From: Acanthococcus lagerstroemiae
Lineage: Eukaryota; Arthropoda; Insecta; Hemiptera; Eriococcidae
DNA length: 64,000 nucleotides
Assembly: GCA_031841125.1 (NCBI GenBank)
Contig: CM063112.1
Location: forward strand, 7,280,603-7,344,602
Reading direction: 5' to 3'
Under the pieces are notes generated by a model. That model made no database searches and was not told where the DNA came from. It was given only the letters and a program-made list of their open reading frames with translations. A program made the position numbers and the translations under genes. Positions 41,641-52,970 of the stretch are shown here, piece by piece. Position 1 is the stretch's first letter; every line of letters starts with the position of its first letter.

Positions 41641-42359
41641 GGTGCCACTAGCGTACGTTGCCTACCACAATTTTGTGGCCTACAAGGGGTGGATGACTGT
41701 GATGGTGTGACTACCACCACTATGAGGGTATGCGTCCACCCATTGTAAGCCTGTTAGCGTTACCCACAAGACACCACGAGGAGGTCGGCTTACATGTCTT
41801 GCAAAATCCACCCCGAGGGGGTTTCGTCAATGAGCAAATGTTCCATCAGGGAAGATGTTTCGTCCGAATTCACAAATGCGTTACATTCATCATCATTGTC
41901 ATGGATATTCTTAATATCCGCCAGGAATGCAAGGAAAAGATCCGGTTTGTTCTTTCGTTTCATTTTCCAGCAGTAATGGTCCAAGTGACTTTGAAGGGCG
42001 TACAAGGGGACTCCTCTTTTTTTCTTCAGAATTGATATTTTAGCATCCAGCCATGACCTTTCAATTCCCTGGGTATGAGCCCCGGTACCTGGATCCACGT
42101 AGTTCTCCTGGTGGTTCACTGTTCTGATGACTGTGGTATAAAACTCTTTTAACAACATGTTGCGACACACTTCACAACGAATCACTGAGTTGAAGCATGT
42201 GTAAGCCAGTGGGTCTATATGTACTATTTAGTGGACAAGTTTATCTGCGAGTAGTAGAACACAGTTACCTGGTAGTACGCGTACGCTAGTCATCGATAAT
42301 TCGGTAGTACGCGTACGCTAGCAGAAAATGTTGTGGTAGCCGCGTACGCTAGTGGCACC
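41641..42359 (-). mobile_element. Merlin DNA transposon remnant
   Basis: The left end GGTGCCACTAGCGTACG and the inverted right end GGTGCCACTAGCGTACGC match, followed by a second complementary stretch (CCTACCACAATTTT / AAAATGTTGTGG). The flanks are identical: CAATTTTT before 41641 and CAATTTTT after 42359, an 8-bp duplication typical of Merlin. CGCGTACGCTAG is repeated three times in the right subterminal region. Inside is a transposase fragment (next entry). Confidence 0.9.
41790..42185 (-). pseudogene. Merlin (IS1595/ISXO2-like) transposase, C-terminal fragment
   Basis: The 131-codon minus-strand frame holds RTVNHQENYVDPGTGAHTQG followed by IERSWLDAK and, near residue 70, LDHYCWKMKRKN. The VNHS-x-x-FVDP-x-TGAHTQ-x-IE-x-x-W signature is the C-terminal part of the DDE domain of ISXO2-like transposases, including the last acidic residue (E of IE-x-x-W) and the tail Y-x-W-R-x-K. 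The first two catalytic aspartates and the N-terminal zinc-binding part would precede it and are missing: the family usually has more than twice this length. The fragment cannot be active. Confidence 0.9.
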
Positions 42360-43060
42360 CAATTTTTGATCTCCTATGTGAAAATAGAATACTCCCATGT
42401 CTACATCCCCCGCCCCCAAAAATAATAACAGTAATTGACAGGAGAGAAAGAATTGACAAGCAGTCAGTCCTGCGAGCATTACGCTCTGCTAGTGCATCAT
42501 CTTGCAGATAAGTGTGCAACCACGGGAGAGCATTTCATGTCTTTGTTTCGCGGACTGCGCTGACATAAGAATGTCATCGTGTTAGTCAGTCAGTCATTTA
42601 CATATTATTATTATTATTTTCGTAACGCCCCAAAGTAACGCTTTTCCCCGTTGTGTGCTGAAGTAAAAACATGAAAATGTCAAAAGTTTTCCCGAATATC
42701 TCAGGAAGGAGAACAGTACAAACGACGGAGCTTCCAGCACAAACGTAGCACAGGCGATTGTCACAATGGTTGATCCTCTAGATGAAAGTGGGGCTGTCCT
42801 CATTTCTATAGTTCCTAAAAAATAAACCTCAATATCTTGGGAAGGAAGGCAGCACAAACGCCGGGGTTTTCAGCATAAACGTAGCACAAACGATTTTGAT
42901 CCCCCGTGTGAAAGTGGAGGTGCTCCCATTTCTGCAGCCCTCCAAGTTTTCCCGAATACCTCAGGAAGGGAGGCAGTACAAACGACGAGGTTTTCAGCAC
43001 AAGTCGTACAAACGTAGCACAAATGAATGGCATATGTTTCAGGTCTATCGGGGTGGGTGA
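42360..43060. repeat. CACAAACGA tandem array, copy 2, right part
   Basis: The array resumes with CAATTTTTGATCTCCTATGTG and continues with units near 42720, 42860 and 42980, interrupted at 42420-42650 by unassigned sequence. It ends CATATGTTTCAGGTCTATCG, the same end as the array at 4735-5115. Confidence 0.8.
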
Positions 43061-45025
43061 GGGAGGAAAAGGAAATGCACCTAGCTGCCTCTCACTGAGC
43101 TCCTTCAGACATGCGTTTCACGAATACTTTTCGACTTTCGCCGGTAAAGGAGGAGTTGTAAACGTTCTGCCTGGGATCGTTATCTAGTGTAATCATTCTC
43201 GCTAGCCTTACATAAAGCTCTCTTTCCAGGCACGCCGTGCGAGCTGACAATTTTTTTTGCTTCTTTAACTTCTGTAGTCGTTTCCAGTTAATCATCGAGC
43301 TCGCGTGTATTGAAAAATCACCCGCTCAAATCGCGTATGCATGCCGTCTTGTCACGTACAAGGCTATCGACCTATAAGAGAAAGTTTGCTGCGTGCCGTG
43401 CACCATACCAGAGAGACGAAAAGAAAATAGATAATTTCTATATAACGAGGTGACAATCACGCGTATAGACATGGACACAGCCCATAGCCGTGGATTAACG
43501 AGTTTCGATTTGTCCGCGCGGTCCACACATCGCGCCGGATCCAAAACTATACGATATTCTGAACTTCATAACTGCCCGCGGGTACCGCATGCCAAGTCTT
43601 CAACTCGGTGATGGCATTTTTATCGAAGTTGGATTTTGTAACGGGTTCTCGAGTTATTTTTGAATTTCGTCACTCGACGAAGCCGATTCCAGTTCTCAGG
43701 TACTGTAAATTTTCGTCGAAAAAATTATGGGACCGGATTTTTAAAATACTTTTCTTCTTTTTTTTTCTCTCTCTCTCTCTCTTTTTCTGTCATATACGCA
43801 AATTGTTCGTATTTGTTGGAGCGTGAATTTAATGGTCTCGTCTTCCGCCGAGTCGAGTTAGAAAATGGTGGCTCGTGTTCGGTCTTCTTAATCATATTCC
43901 GAACGTGCGTCGAACACACACAGATCTGGATAATTAACGCTGTCCACGTTCCTGCTTCTACGACTAATTACGTAACGAGGCAACCGAAGCTTGAAAATGT
44001 AACTCGTCTTCGCTGTTTGTTAATTAGTGGACGAGATGCCGAGACATTTGTATATACATCGCATAGGTACACACAGCCGTGTAAAAAGCTTTTTGTGAAA
44101 GCTGCGATTGAACATTCAGCTCGCGATGCCAGCCAGCGGTCTTGGACCAACGATTTTTTCTGGTTGTGACGAAATCGATTTTGAAAAATGTGGCTTTGTT
44201 ATCTTCAAATCGTGTTTGGTTGGGGGGAGAGAATGAAAACAGGCACGCCTGGTATTGGCGACCAATTGTCAATGCAAAAACGATACTGGACTTTGTAAAA
44301 TACGTGTGGAAACAGTTCTACGTGTATAGTTGTTAACGTTAATAGGTCTTGCCTATAGTCCGCGCGTATTGGTAAGCTATCAGAATCCATTATTGAAAGA
44401 TTCGACTCAATAGAGTAAAGTAATGACCTATAGTGTGTTGCTGTTCATTGAACCCGGTGAGGTTCGTGTAAAGTTACATGTGCGAGCAACATGAATAACA
44501 TTCGCTTCGAATGTATCGTGAGAACGAAAACGGATCAGAAATGCAATACTGGCGTCGAACTGCGGTGGGGTTGTTACACTCTTTGAGAACCTCGTCGATG
44601 AGCCACAGAATTTGCTTAACCGAGCACAAATGAGCGCGTTAAGTTCAAACTATCCTATGTAGCAATTTCAGAACTTTACAGGAGCAAAACACTGCTTTAT
44701 TTGGGGGAGGAATGGGTTAGGCGAAATGGACACTTGATCCATTCTCGGAAGCTTCATATACGTATGGCCATCAAAGAATTTTGGGACTTAGTCATCCGCA
44801 GACTGAGAAAATGAAAGTAGAAGTAGTGCACACCTAGTCCATCAAAATATTAGGCAAAACATCCCAAGTATTATCAAGGTCAATTCACTAAGTAATTGCA
44901 AACTGATAATCGAGACAGATTTTTATCGAAAGTTTCACAACAGTTACGAAGTTTCGCAAGGATTGAGCGCTTGGCACATATATGGGTGCTGCGATCTACG
45001 GGCTAAGATTAGAGGTACATTGAGG
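43061..45025. other. Unique-looking stretch
   Basis: No element is recognised. It includes a (CT)n microsatellite at 43763-43781. Frames at 43608-44169 (+) and elsewhere are open but have no recognisable domain or splice support. Confidence 0.35.
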
Positions 45026-45315
45026 CAGTGGCGCAACAATAAATTTGCCGCTTGGAGACGAAGAATGTTGGCCCCTACAACTCCCCTCCCCCACGCACCC
45101 AGAACCCCTTCAAAATTCAGTTTTGTAATTTTGTAAATTAAAACAAAAAATCTAATGAATAAAAATTTACTATTTTAAAAAGAAAATAAAGAAATCATTT
45201 TTTGTTAATTTTCTTTTGAATGAAAAAGAAAATCAGTTCTGAAAATGTGCCGCCTTTTAGAAAAAATTCCGCCTGGAGATAAGTCATTCTTGTCTCTCCT
45301 CTAATTGCACCCCTA
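45026..45315. mobile_element. hAT-type MITE with CATTGAGG target duplication
   Basis: It starts CAGTGGCGCAACAAT and ends ATTGCACCCCTA (inverted with a few mismatches). The flanks are identical CATTGAGG (45018-45025 and 45316-45323), a perfect 8-bp duplication. The AT-rich interior has no coding capacity. Confidence 0.85.
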
Positions 45316-45769
45316 CATTGAGGCTGTATTGTCAAATAATATGTTTTACATTGTATGTAGACAGTATTTAGAACAGTTCACGATGAAAAACCCGTTTTGA
45401 AAATTCTGCACGTAGGATAGTTTTGAACTTTAGGCGCTCAAGTAGGATGAGGTCATTTCATATTATATCGACCTAGTTCTCAATCTTAGGGCACCAGATT
45501 ATTCAGATTTCATGGAAAGCATTCCAAGCCCTTTCATTCCCTTACACCTGAAGTGGCATATAGAGCGGCGGAGTCATAACGGAGGAAGGGGTATAGGAAT
45601 ACCTTTTACATCCAAAAAGTTCAGGGGGAGGGACGTAGAATATCATTTGTATTCCCCCTCTTCCACGAAAAATTTGAAAGACTGTTCAGCAAGTTGATAA
45701 GAACGCGCCTTGAGAGAGTTCAGAGACAAATTTTACAAGATTTTTGCGGATTTAATGGGTTTTTTTTTT
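45316..45769. other. Unassigned spacer
   Basis: No feature is recognised. Confidence 0.35.
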
Positions 45770-47240
45770 GTCTGTTACCATTGCTTTTAGAGGCAAGAAA
45801 ACCTTTTTCTATCTTGTTCCTTTTTTTACTTTTTCTTATCGCCCAAAATCTCCGCATAAAAAATTATTATTTTTTAAATCTTCCTTCATTTCTACTTTCT
45901 TTGTCGACCTATATACCCCCCGGAAAACCCTTTTTTGTTTCCTTGTCGGCTTAAATTCCCCCCCCCCGCCCCTTAGGAAAAACTTTTCTTTTATTCTGTC
46001 TTCCTCTTTTTTTCCTTGCCGACATAAATTTCCCCCTAAACATTTTTTTTTTCTATCTTCCTCCTCTTTTCTTTCCTTATCGACCTAAATCTCCCTCAAG
46101 GAAACTATTTTTCTATATGAACCTCCTTTTTCCCATAACCTTAAATCTCTCTCTAAAAAATCTTCGTTCTATCTTCCACCTTTTCATCCTTCCTTGTCGA
46201 CCTAGATCTCGCCCTAGAAAACTTTTTTCTCCCTTTCTCCTATTTTTCCTTCCTCGTCGACCTATATCTCCCCCTAGAAAAACTTTTTTCTCCCTTCCTC
46301 CTTTTTTTTTTTTCGTTCTTTGTCGACCTAAATAATTCTCCATCCCCTTCAAGAAAACCTTTTTCTGTATACCCTCTTTGTTTCTGTCCTGTATTGATCT
46401 AAAAATCACCCTTAGAAAATCTTTTTTCTATCTTCCTCCTTTTTCCCCTCCTTGTCAACCTAAATCAGCCCCTTAAAAAAATCTTTCTATTTTTCTCCTT
46501 TTCTTCTCTCCTTGTCAACCTAAATCGCCCCCCACCCAAAAAAAAAATAAAATTTAATTTAATTTAAAAAAACAACATTTTTTGATTTTCATCCTCTTTT
46601 TTTTCTTGTCGACCTTAATCTTCCTCTATAAAATCTTTTTTCCATCTTCCGCCTTTTCTCATTTCCTTGTTGACCAAAACCTTCCCCCGTAAAACCCTTT
46701 TCCGTTCCTACCACCTTTTTCTTCTTTCCTTATCAATTTAAACCTCTCGCTAAATTTTTTTTTGTATATACCTCCTTTTGTTCCCCTCTCCTATCCACCT
46801 AAAAAAATCTTCTTTCTATCATCTTCCTTCTTTTTCGACCTAAATTCCCTTTAGAAAACCCCTTTTCTCCTTCCTCCTTTTTTATTTCCTTGTTTGTCTA
46901 ACTCTCCCCTCCTCTCAAAAACGCTCATTCTATCTTCTTCCTTTTTTTTCCTGCTGACTTGAATCTCCCCCCAAAAATAGTTTTTTCTATCTACCTCCTT
47001 TTCTTCTTTCCTTCTCGATCTACTAGAAAACCCTTTCTTCTCTCTTCTTCCTTTTTTTCTCTTTCCTTGTCGACCTAAATCTCCCTAAAAAAAACTTTTT
47101 CCTGTATACCTTTTTCTTTTCTTTCCTTGTTGACCTAAAGCTCCCTTTAGAAAAACCCTTTTTTCTCCCCTCCTTCTTTTGTTTCTTTCCTTGTCTATCT
47201 AAATCCCCCCTCCCCCCAAAAAAACTTCCTTCTATCTTCT
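45770..47240. repeat. Polypyrimidine minisatellite, ~60-75-bp unit
   Basis: About twenty degenerate units run head to tail, each with TCCTTGTCGACCTAAATCTCCCC, a short 'agaaaa' and a T/C-only block such as CTTTTTTCTATCTTCCTCC. The plus strand is almost purely pyrimidine outside the TCGACCTAAA core. Minus-strand frames (46113-46409) encode lysine/arginine-rich repeats that result from the nucleotide repeat. Confidence 0.85.
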
Positions 47241-48170
47241 TCTAGTTTTAAAAAGTAGTCTCGCGAACCATAAAGCCTGTCGAACTAGAATCGCTAGAAA
47301 CATATTCGAGGGGATGAGGGTTATGTGGATAAGGTTCTCTTTCAAACACTTATAGTTCGTAAAATAGTTTCGAATCGAGTAAAGTTGGAGAATTTGAAGC
47401 ATTATTAAAGCATCAGTTCGCAAAATTGATGAGGCAAGAATGATCTTTTACTTGATGCTGACCATGACATGTTGTAGCTGCAAAAATTGACACTTGTTGA
47501 TTTGAAAAATCAAACCCTTTCCGCCGCATAGTTGCTTTGGCTCGTCTCTAAATATTGCCCACACCGTAGATCCCCTCGGAACTAAATTTTCCGATTTTCC
47601 TTACATTCACGCCACGAGAAATTGCCCCCATGGCAAGACGTACGGGGGGGACTGCTTCTCTCGTGGTCCCATGATTCTTATGTCAGAGACTTCTTGGTGA
47701 TACATTTTACATTCATACATTCGTGAACCACTGATTTTTGCAGGCATTAAAAGTGTTCTGACAAATGCCAAGCTGAGACTTTTTGGCATGCGGTATTGTG
47801 GCCGTTTGGCAGGTGACTCAGCCTTGCCCTCTCAGGTCTTTGAAGCGATTATTCAAAGGGCGGTTTCCATGGCCTCAGTGTGGTGTTGCAAGGATCAACT
47901 TGACCTGCCTGTATTGAATACACTTCAATCAGCGGGCACTAGAAACACCTTTGTCAGATGGATAGTATTTTGGTACCATTTTGGCATTCTTGCTTAGCAC
48001 CAGGCTAACGCCTCTGGGGCTCATATCCAACGGACAAAAAAATTTTGATATTAGTGTTAGTTGGTTCAATATTCTAAATAGTTGACTGAGGGATAGTATA
48101 GCCAGCAATGAATCTTTACCAAAGCTCGAAGTGATGTACGAAATGCAAATTTATTCGGTATAATTTTCTC
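47241..48170. other. Unassigned stretch
   Basis: A plus frame at about 47747-47995 is preceded by TTTTTGCAG and continues through a possible donor (CAG|GTGACT at 47812). The predicted protein (LTNAKLRLFGMRYCGRLA) is unknown to me. It is too weak to call an exon. Confidence 0.25.
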
Positions 48171-48413
48171 CAGTGACGTAGCCAAGATTTTTCCAAGGAG
48201 GGGGATCAGCAAAATTTTGGGCGGGGGAGGGGGACACCTAACATGAACTGTATGTTTTTACATTGACGTATCAGTATGTTGTGCTTTTCAGCTTCAGTTG
48301 TGTATCTGGATTTAAATTTCATTTCGCTCATTCACTGTGATACTACCAGCATATAAAAAATTCTCATCTCAAGGGGGGATTCATCCCCCTAATCCCCCCC
48401 GGCTACGCCACTG
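48171..48413. mobile_element. hAT-type MITE with CAGTGACGTAGCC ends
   Basis: It starts CAGTGACGTAGCCAAG and ends CCCGGCTACGCCACTG. Flanks ATTTTCTC and ATTTTTTC differ by one base, an 8-bp duplication. G-rich and C-rich blocks lie inside each end. It is related to 31076-31336. Confidence 0.85.
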
Positions 48414-49209
48414 ATTTTTTCACTACGATAGTTTGAGAAATCCCTTTCTCATTACACGTATTCAGAGTTAATATGTACCAAGTTAAGTAAACTTAATTGA
48501 ATTCAACAAAATTTCTTCCTAATTTGTACCTCTATCTACGTACTCCGTTGTAGCAGCTATAAATAAAAATTGGTCATCGAGTTGAATTTCCATAGATATG
48601 ACTATACTCGGCATTTCCTTTTCTAACTGTACAATTTCCTTTGCTTTTGCCTCGTTTGATAACAATAGCGCCGCGACAACCGATGGAAAAGTATATATAT
48701 TCGCATAAAAGTTATCATTCAATTACATCATGTAATCTAACGTTTCTTGAACCTTGTCCACTTAACCTTGAAAATTTTTATGTAACGTAAATTTCACACG
48801 ACCCTTGTTTCTTAATTAATCTGAGACGCACGAACGGAAGACATGTTCGTGTTCGTTGTTGGAGTTTTCCCACAGTAGCCTGCACCTCCGATTGAAATGT
48901 TTGTCTGCATTTATGACCCGAGTCTTTTAAACGTCGGAACTTGTTTCACGTTTAAGCATCATTTTCATATTTTTCACTTCCGAATGTTAAGAACGATTTT
49001 CCACCTGACGCGCTCGTTAGGAGACGAGGCTGCGATGTGGCTTCACAGTACCGAGTTGCGTTGATTTGGCAATCGCGATTTCAGTTCTAAATAACCGTGA
49101 GGTTATCGCACCCATGTCCAAATTAATATCCAATTACGAAGCCATGCGCTAAGTGCTGTTATTAGTAATAGCTACCCAACTGAGTAGCACAAGTGTTGCT
49201 GTTAGAGGT
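48414..49209. other. Unassigned stretch
   Basis: No repeats or exons are recognised; the minus frame at 48519-48722 has no known domain. Confidence 0.35.
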
Positions 49210-51050
49210 GACCGTAGCGATCGAATCGGGTCCAGGTCTGCAGTACCAATCCTGCCCCTTTTGGCGGATCCAGGGGCGTTAGAAATATGGTATCCATCCT
49301 TCTTGGACCAACGACTCTAAATTCAAAATTGTAACGACGGTGCTCCGCCGAGGACTGGATAGAAGCAATGACAGGGCTACCTATCATAAAGGTGGCAGTC
49401 ATAAGCAGATAAAGTACGGCGGCACCCAAAGCCCTAGCTATAGATAAGCTACTATCTCTCTCACCCAAGTTCTAGCACTGCCCGATCATCTTGATCTATC
49501 TTGCCCTCTCAATACTCAGAAAACACCTCTTCAAAAAACTGAAAAATGATACGAGTGATAGAATTTTTAGCATTATTCCGATCTTGTCAGCCCCTCTCAC
49601 TCCAGGTCGTCTATGTGCATCTATGAATAAGAATCTGCTAGAGAAAAGAAAATCGAACAAGCATGGGAATATGCTGCATTCAGCGCAAAAGTACTGTATT
49701 TTGCGTATACATTTGGTCAACAATATATGTCTTGCAACTGCTGTAAAAGATTCCGGAGGTAAAACACACAGCCCTTCGTTCGGATCTCCGGAAAGAGGCT
49801 GTATCCGTTTTCAAGATTCAAGAAGAGATTCAGAGGTGGAATAAGCGTAGGAGTCTGGAATGTCCGGACTATGCTAGATCAAGGTAAAGTACAGCAGCCT
49901 GAAAGAAGATCTGCCATTATTGACAGAGAGAGTCAGCCAAATGTACCCTGGACTTTGCTGAACATGATGAAACCCGGTATCATGGAACTGGGCAGCTCCA
50001 AGAGAAGAACTACAACGTTTATTGGCCAGGAAAAGAATCTGGGATGAGAATGAATGATATAGCCGTTGCAGTTGGAAACGTGAATCACGAAAAGCTTTCT
50101 GGAGCTTCCTGAACCAGTATCAGGCAGAAGAACATACTTATATCTTGGGGTTTCAGTACGCTAATAACTGTGCACTAGTTGTGGTCTCTGGAAAACAACT
50201 TCAGGATACAGTCACGTGCTTCAAAGATGCCTATACTGTACTTGGGATGAAAGTAAATATTAGCAAGGCCAAGATCCCGATGCTATCAGAAGCAGAACCA
50301 CAGTTTGCAGTTGGCCAAGACACCTTGGAAAATGTATCCTCTTTCTGCTACCTTGGAAACATTGTAACGAATCGGGTAGCCGTGGACATTGAAATTGAGA
50401 GAAGAATCCAGGCTACAATCTCCTTTGTGAGTGAAACGTGGCCTCTATACCGAAAATAAATTAAGCAGATAGAGAAGACCCACTGGAGGTAATTCAGACG
50501 GATATTGAGAATAAGGTGAGACAATTTCATTGCGAATAAAGAGGTTCTGAGATGTGCCAAATTCCAGCCAGCTGAAGTTATCATCGAAAAATTCAGCTCA
50601 GATATTTAGACATGTCTCCTGTATGGATGATACAGAGCTCCCTGAAGTTGCTTTCTTTGGAGAACTAGCTAATGGAAAAAAGAATCCAGATATGCAAAAG
50701 AAATGGTACAAAGATCAAATGAAGGCGCTGCTCAAGGAAGCAAATTTAATATCTAGGTCGATGATCGAAAAGCCTGGAGAAAGAGGATCATTGACTAAAA
50801 AGGAAATGAATATCACATTGCTCGACGCCAGTCGAACACTGAAACAACAGAACACGAATCTGCTATAAATGTGGAAGGAAGATCACATGCAAGATTGGGC
50901 TAATCTTACAAGTCAAGACACGCATGCGTTGCGAAGTCGGACAAGCTATAGTCGGAATCAATTGGCTAGAAGAGGAAGACAATCCAAATCGAGCCCGATG
51001 CATAACTCTAATGCCTATATACTGCTTTCAACGCAGATTTATGAATAACG
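49210..51050 (+). mobile_element. LINE family 3, internally deleted copy B
   Basis: The 5' region shares 49255-49500 with copy A. At about 49845 the endonuclease opens with GVWNVRTMLDQGKVQQPERR (the 'G-T-W-N-V-R-T' start). Around 50110-50140 it joins the RT palm directly: GFQYANNCALVVVSGKQLQD. Here the catalytic YADD is YANN, so both metal-binding aspartates are asparagine. Then come KAKIPMLSEAEPQF, DTLENVSSFCYLGNIVTNR, and after frameshifts FGELANGKKNPDMQKKWYKD, ending with CGRKITCKIGLI-like C-terminal cysteines near 50870. Roughly the second half of the endonuclease and the first half of RT are deleted. Confidence 0.8.
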
Positions 51051-51778
51051 AGCACTCGCACTGTTTTAAATATTCGAATACTCATTAACGGAATCAATTT
51101 CCTGAAATACGGCGGTTTTTGCAGCGTAATGTGTGTATAATTAGCTGTTTTGGGAGTTGCAAGCGTTTTTCGCCATCGCTATCGAAGGTTCAACTTTTCG
51201 GGAATGCATTACAGTAAACGGAACTGTATTGGCAAATGATTTGCAATTTTGCTGTATAACTTACCCAAACAGCACCGTAATATATTAGCGGACACGTCGT
51301 GGATCGTGGATTTAGGCATTTTTTGTTTCGAACGGATTACGGAAGCGAATAACCGAGTTGGTCTACTGATCAACCTTACTGAAACGAATGCATATTGTCA
51401 TTAGTTAAGATCGTATTAGGACGGAAGACGAGCACTGAAGCATGTCTGTACCGTTTTACGTATATAGGTATGTTACATGTTATACCTCTACCAATACATC
51501 TGTGGTACAACAGGATTCCTGATACGGATGTTGATGTTGAAGCCGAACAGCCGTTGAAAATATCGGTCGAAGATCGGATTCCGGTATGCCGTACTGGGTT
51601 ATACATCCAGAAACCGAGAATATTTTGTTACAAACAAATTTTGAATTCTGTCTTTCAATTTGTAATCTTTTTAAACGGGGTGGGGGTATTTTAGGTTACA
51701 CAATAACATTTGCAACAAAGTCCACCACTCCAATTCATTAGACAGGATACTTACCATCTTTTGAATAGAAAAAGCATA
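51051..51778. other. Unassigned stretch
   Basis: No element recognised; frames at 51376-51694 on both strands have no domain. Confidence 0.35.
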
Positions 51779-52188
51779 GGGAGGTGTCCATCGTCGTGGA
51801 TGTTACCATCTTGTCTCAGTACTGTTATAATTTTTTAAATTTTTGTCTCACGTTGTTTTTTTCTCAATAAAGTTGTATTATTCTTCAGAAAGATTCGAAG
51901 TACATCATGTTGAGAAGTTCAATTTGCTGTCAGTGACTTCATATTTCCAGAAGGAATGGTGTTAAGTTCCCTTACCACGGTTTTCAGTCCATCGTCGTGG
52001 TCAGTCTTTGACCAATGCACATTTTTCACTACAACCATATTGGTATACAGTTTTGATCTCTGAACATGATCCAGGTGCCAGGTCATATAGTCACTGGCGC
52101 ATTTGATAGCACGAATTCTTGAAGCTGTTTTGCACCGGTGTTTCACCATGGACAAAATATCTATCGTCGTGGACAAAAGTCGTCTCCC
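51779..52188. mobile_element. TA-flanked inverted-repeat element (GGGAG ends)
   Basis: It starts GGGAGGTGTCCATCGTCGTG and ends GGACAAAAGTCGTCTCCC, with TA on both sides. The word CCATCGTCGTGG or its complement occurs near both ends and in the middle (51788, 51991, 52164). No ORF. The arrangement matches 9199-10295 and 17474-18408, though the sequence is different. Confidence 0.65.
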
Positions 52189-52544
52189 TAAATTTTGATA
52201 CCCCTGTTCTGTAAATTTGTTGACTATTTTCTACCACCTATAAACTGAGCATTATGAAAAAAGAAGTCTCGCAAGAAAAAGAAATGCCACCTTAATATTC
52301 TCAGTTTCTGGCGAGTGACCCATCTACCTAAATTGAAAGGAAGAGTTTTAAGGTACATTTAATGGCATAATTTTTATGTTTATTCGAATTTGATTCTCCA
52401 AATATACTGTCTGTACCCACAGTGAGAAATTATAGTGGCAACCCTAGCGTGCCGTGCCGCAAGAATGTGTTAGTGGGCTACGATGATCTCATTTTTTTCA
52501 TAACTTGAGACGATCTCGCTGTTGCAGACATGATGTTCAAACTG

Positions 52545-52970
52545 AAGAACATGTACAAAGGCACCTGGAAACTTCCTAAATCAAGTCACCGGCATGCGAT
52601 CGATCGTATGGCTGGAAAATCAGTATTCTGGTTATAAAAGAGTCACGAAGTGCTGAATGTAATACAGATCACAGATTAAAGATTCAAAATTCGCTATTGA
52701 AGAAGAATATGCTCCTACTATTCCATGCCGACCAGACACCCAAATACTACTCAACCCCGAAGTAAAAGCAGCCTTCAAAGTAGAAGTTACTGGAAGATTG
52801 AATGCAAGTAGGGACTCAGCGGATGGCACTATTAAAGAGGAATGGGAGGGATTTCATGAAATCAAATGTGACAAAATCAGCAAGAAAGTACTTGGATCTC
52901 TCCCACAGAAGAACCCAGACTGGTTTTATGAAAATGAGAATGAAAAATTGAAGGTTCTGTTAGCTAAAAA
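52545..52970 (+). mobile_element. LINE remnant, endonuclease C-terminus and linker
   Basis: Broken frames show GTWKLPKSSHRHAIDR and SAECNTDHRLKIQNS, the 'T-W-x-x-P-x-S-x-x-x-H-x-I-D-Y' and 'D-H-R' motifs that end an endonuclease domain. They are followed in an open frame by EEWEGFHEIKCDKISKKVLG and KNPDWFYENENEKLKVLLAK, the usual linker before RT ('D-W-F-D-E-N-x-x-E-I-x-x-L-L'). The element is cut by the MITE that begins at 52971. Confidence 0.7.

Noticed and set aside
43763..43781. (CT)n tract as a regulatory GAGA site
   Set aside because: A simple dinucleotide microsatellite; nothing nearby shows a promoter.
46113..46409. Lysine/arginine-rich minus-strand ORF
   Set aside because: A by-product of the polypyrimidine minisatellite; the peptide repeat has the DNA repeat's period and no start or splice support.
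47747..47995. Host exon after TTTTTGCAG
   Set aside because: An acceptor and a possible internal donor exist, but the translated protein has no recognisable domain and no companion exon; kept only as an unassigned stretch.
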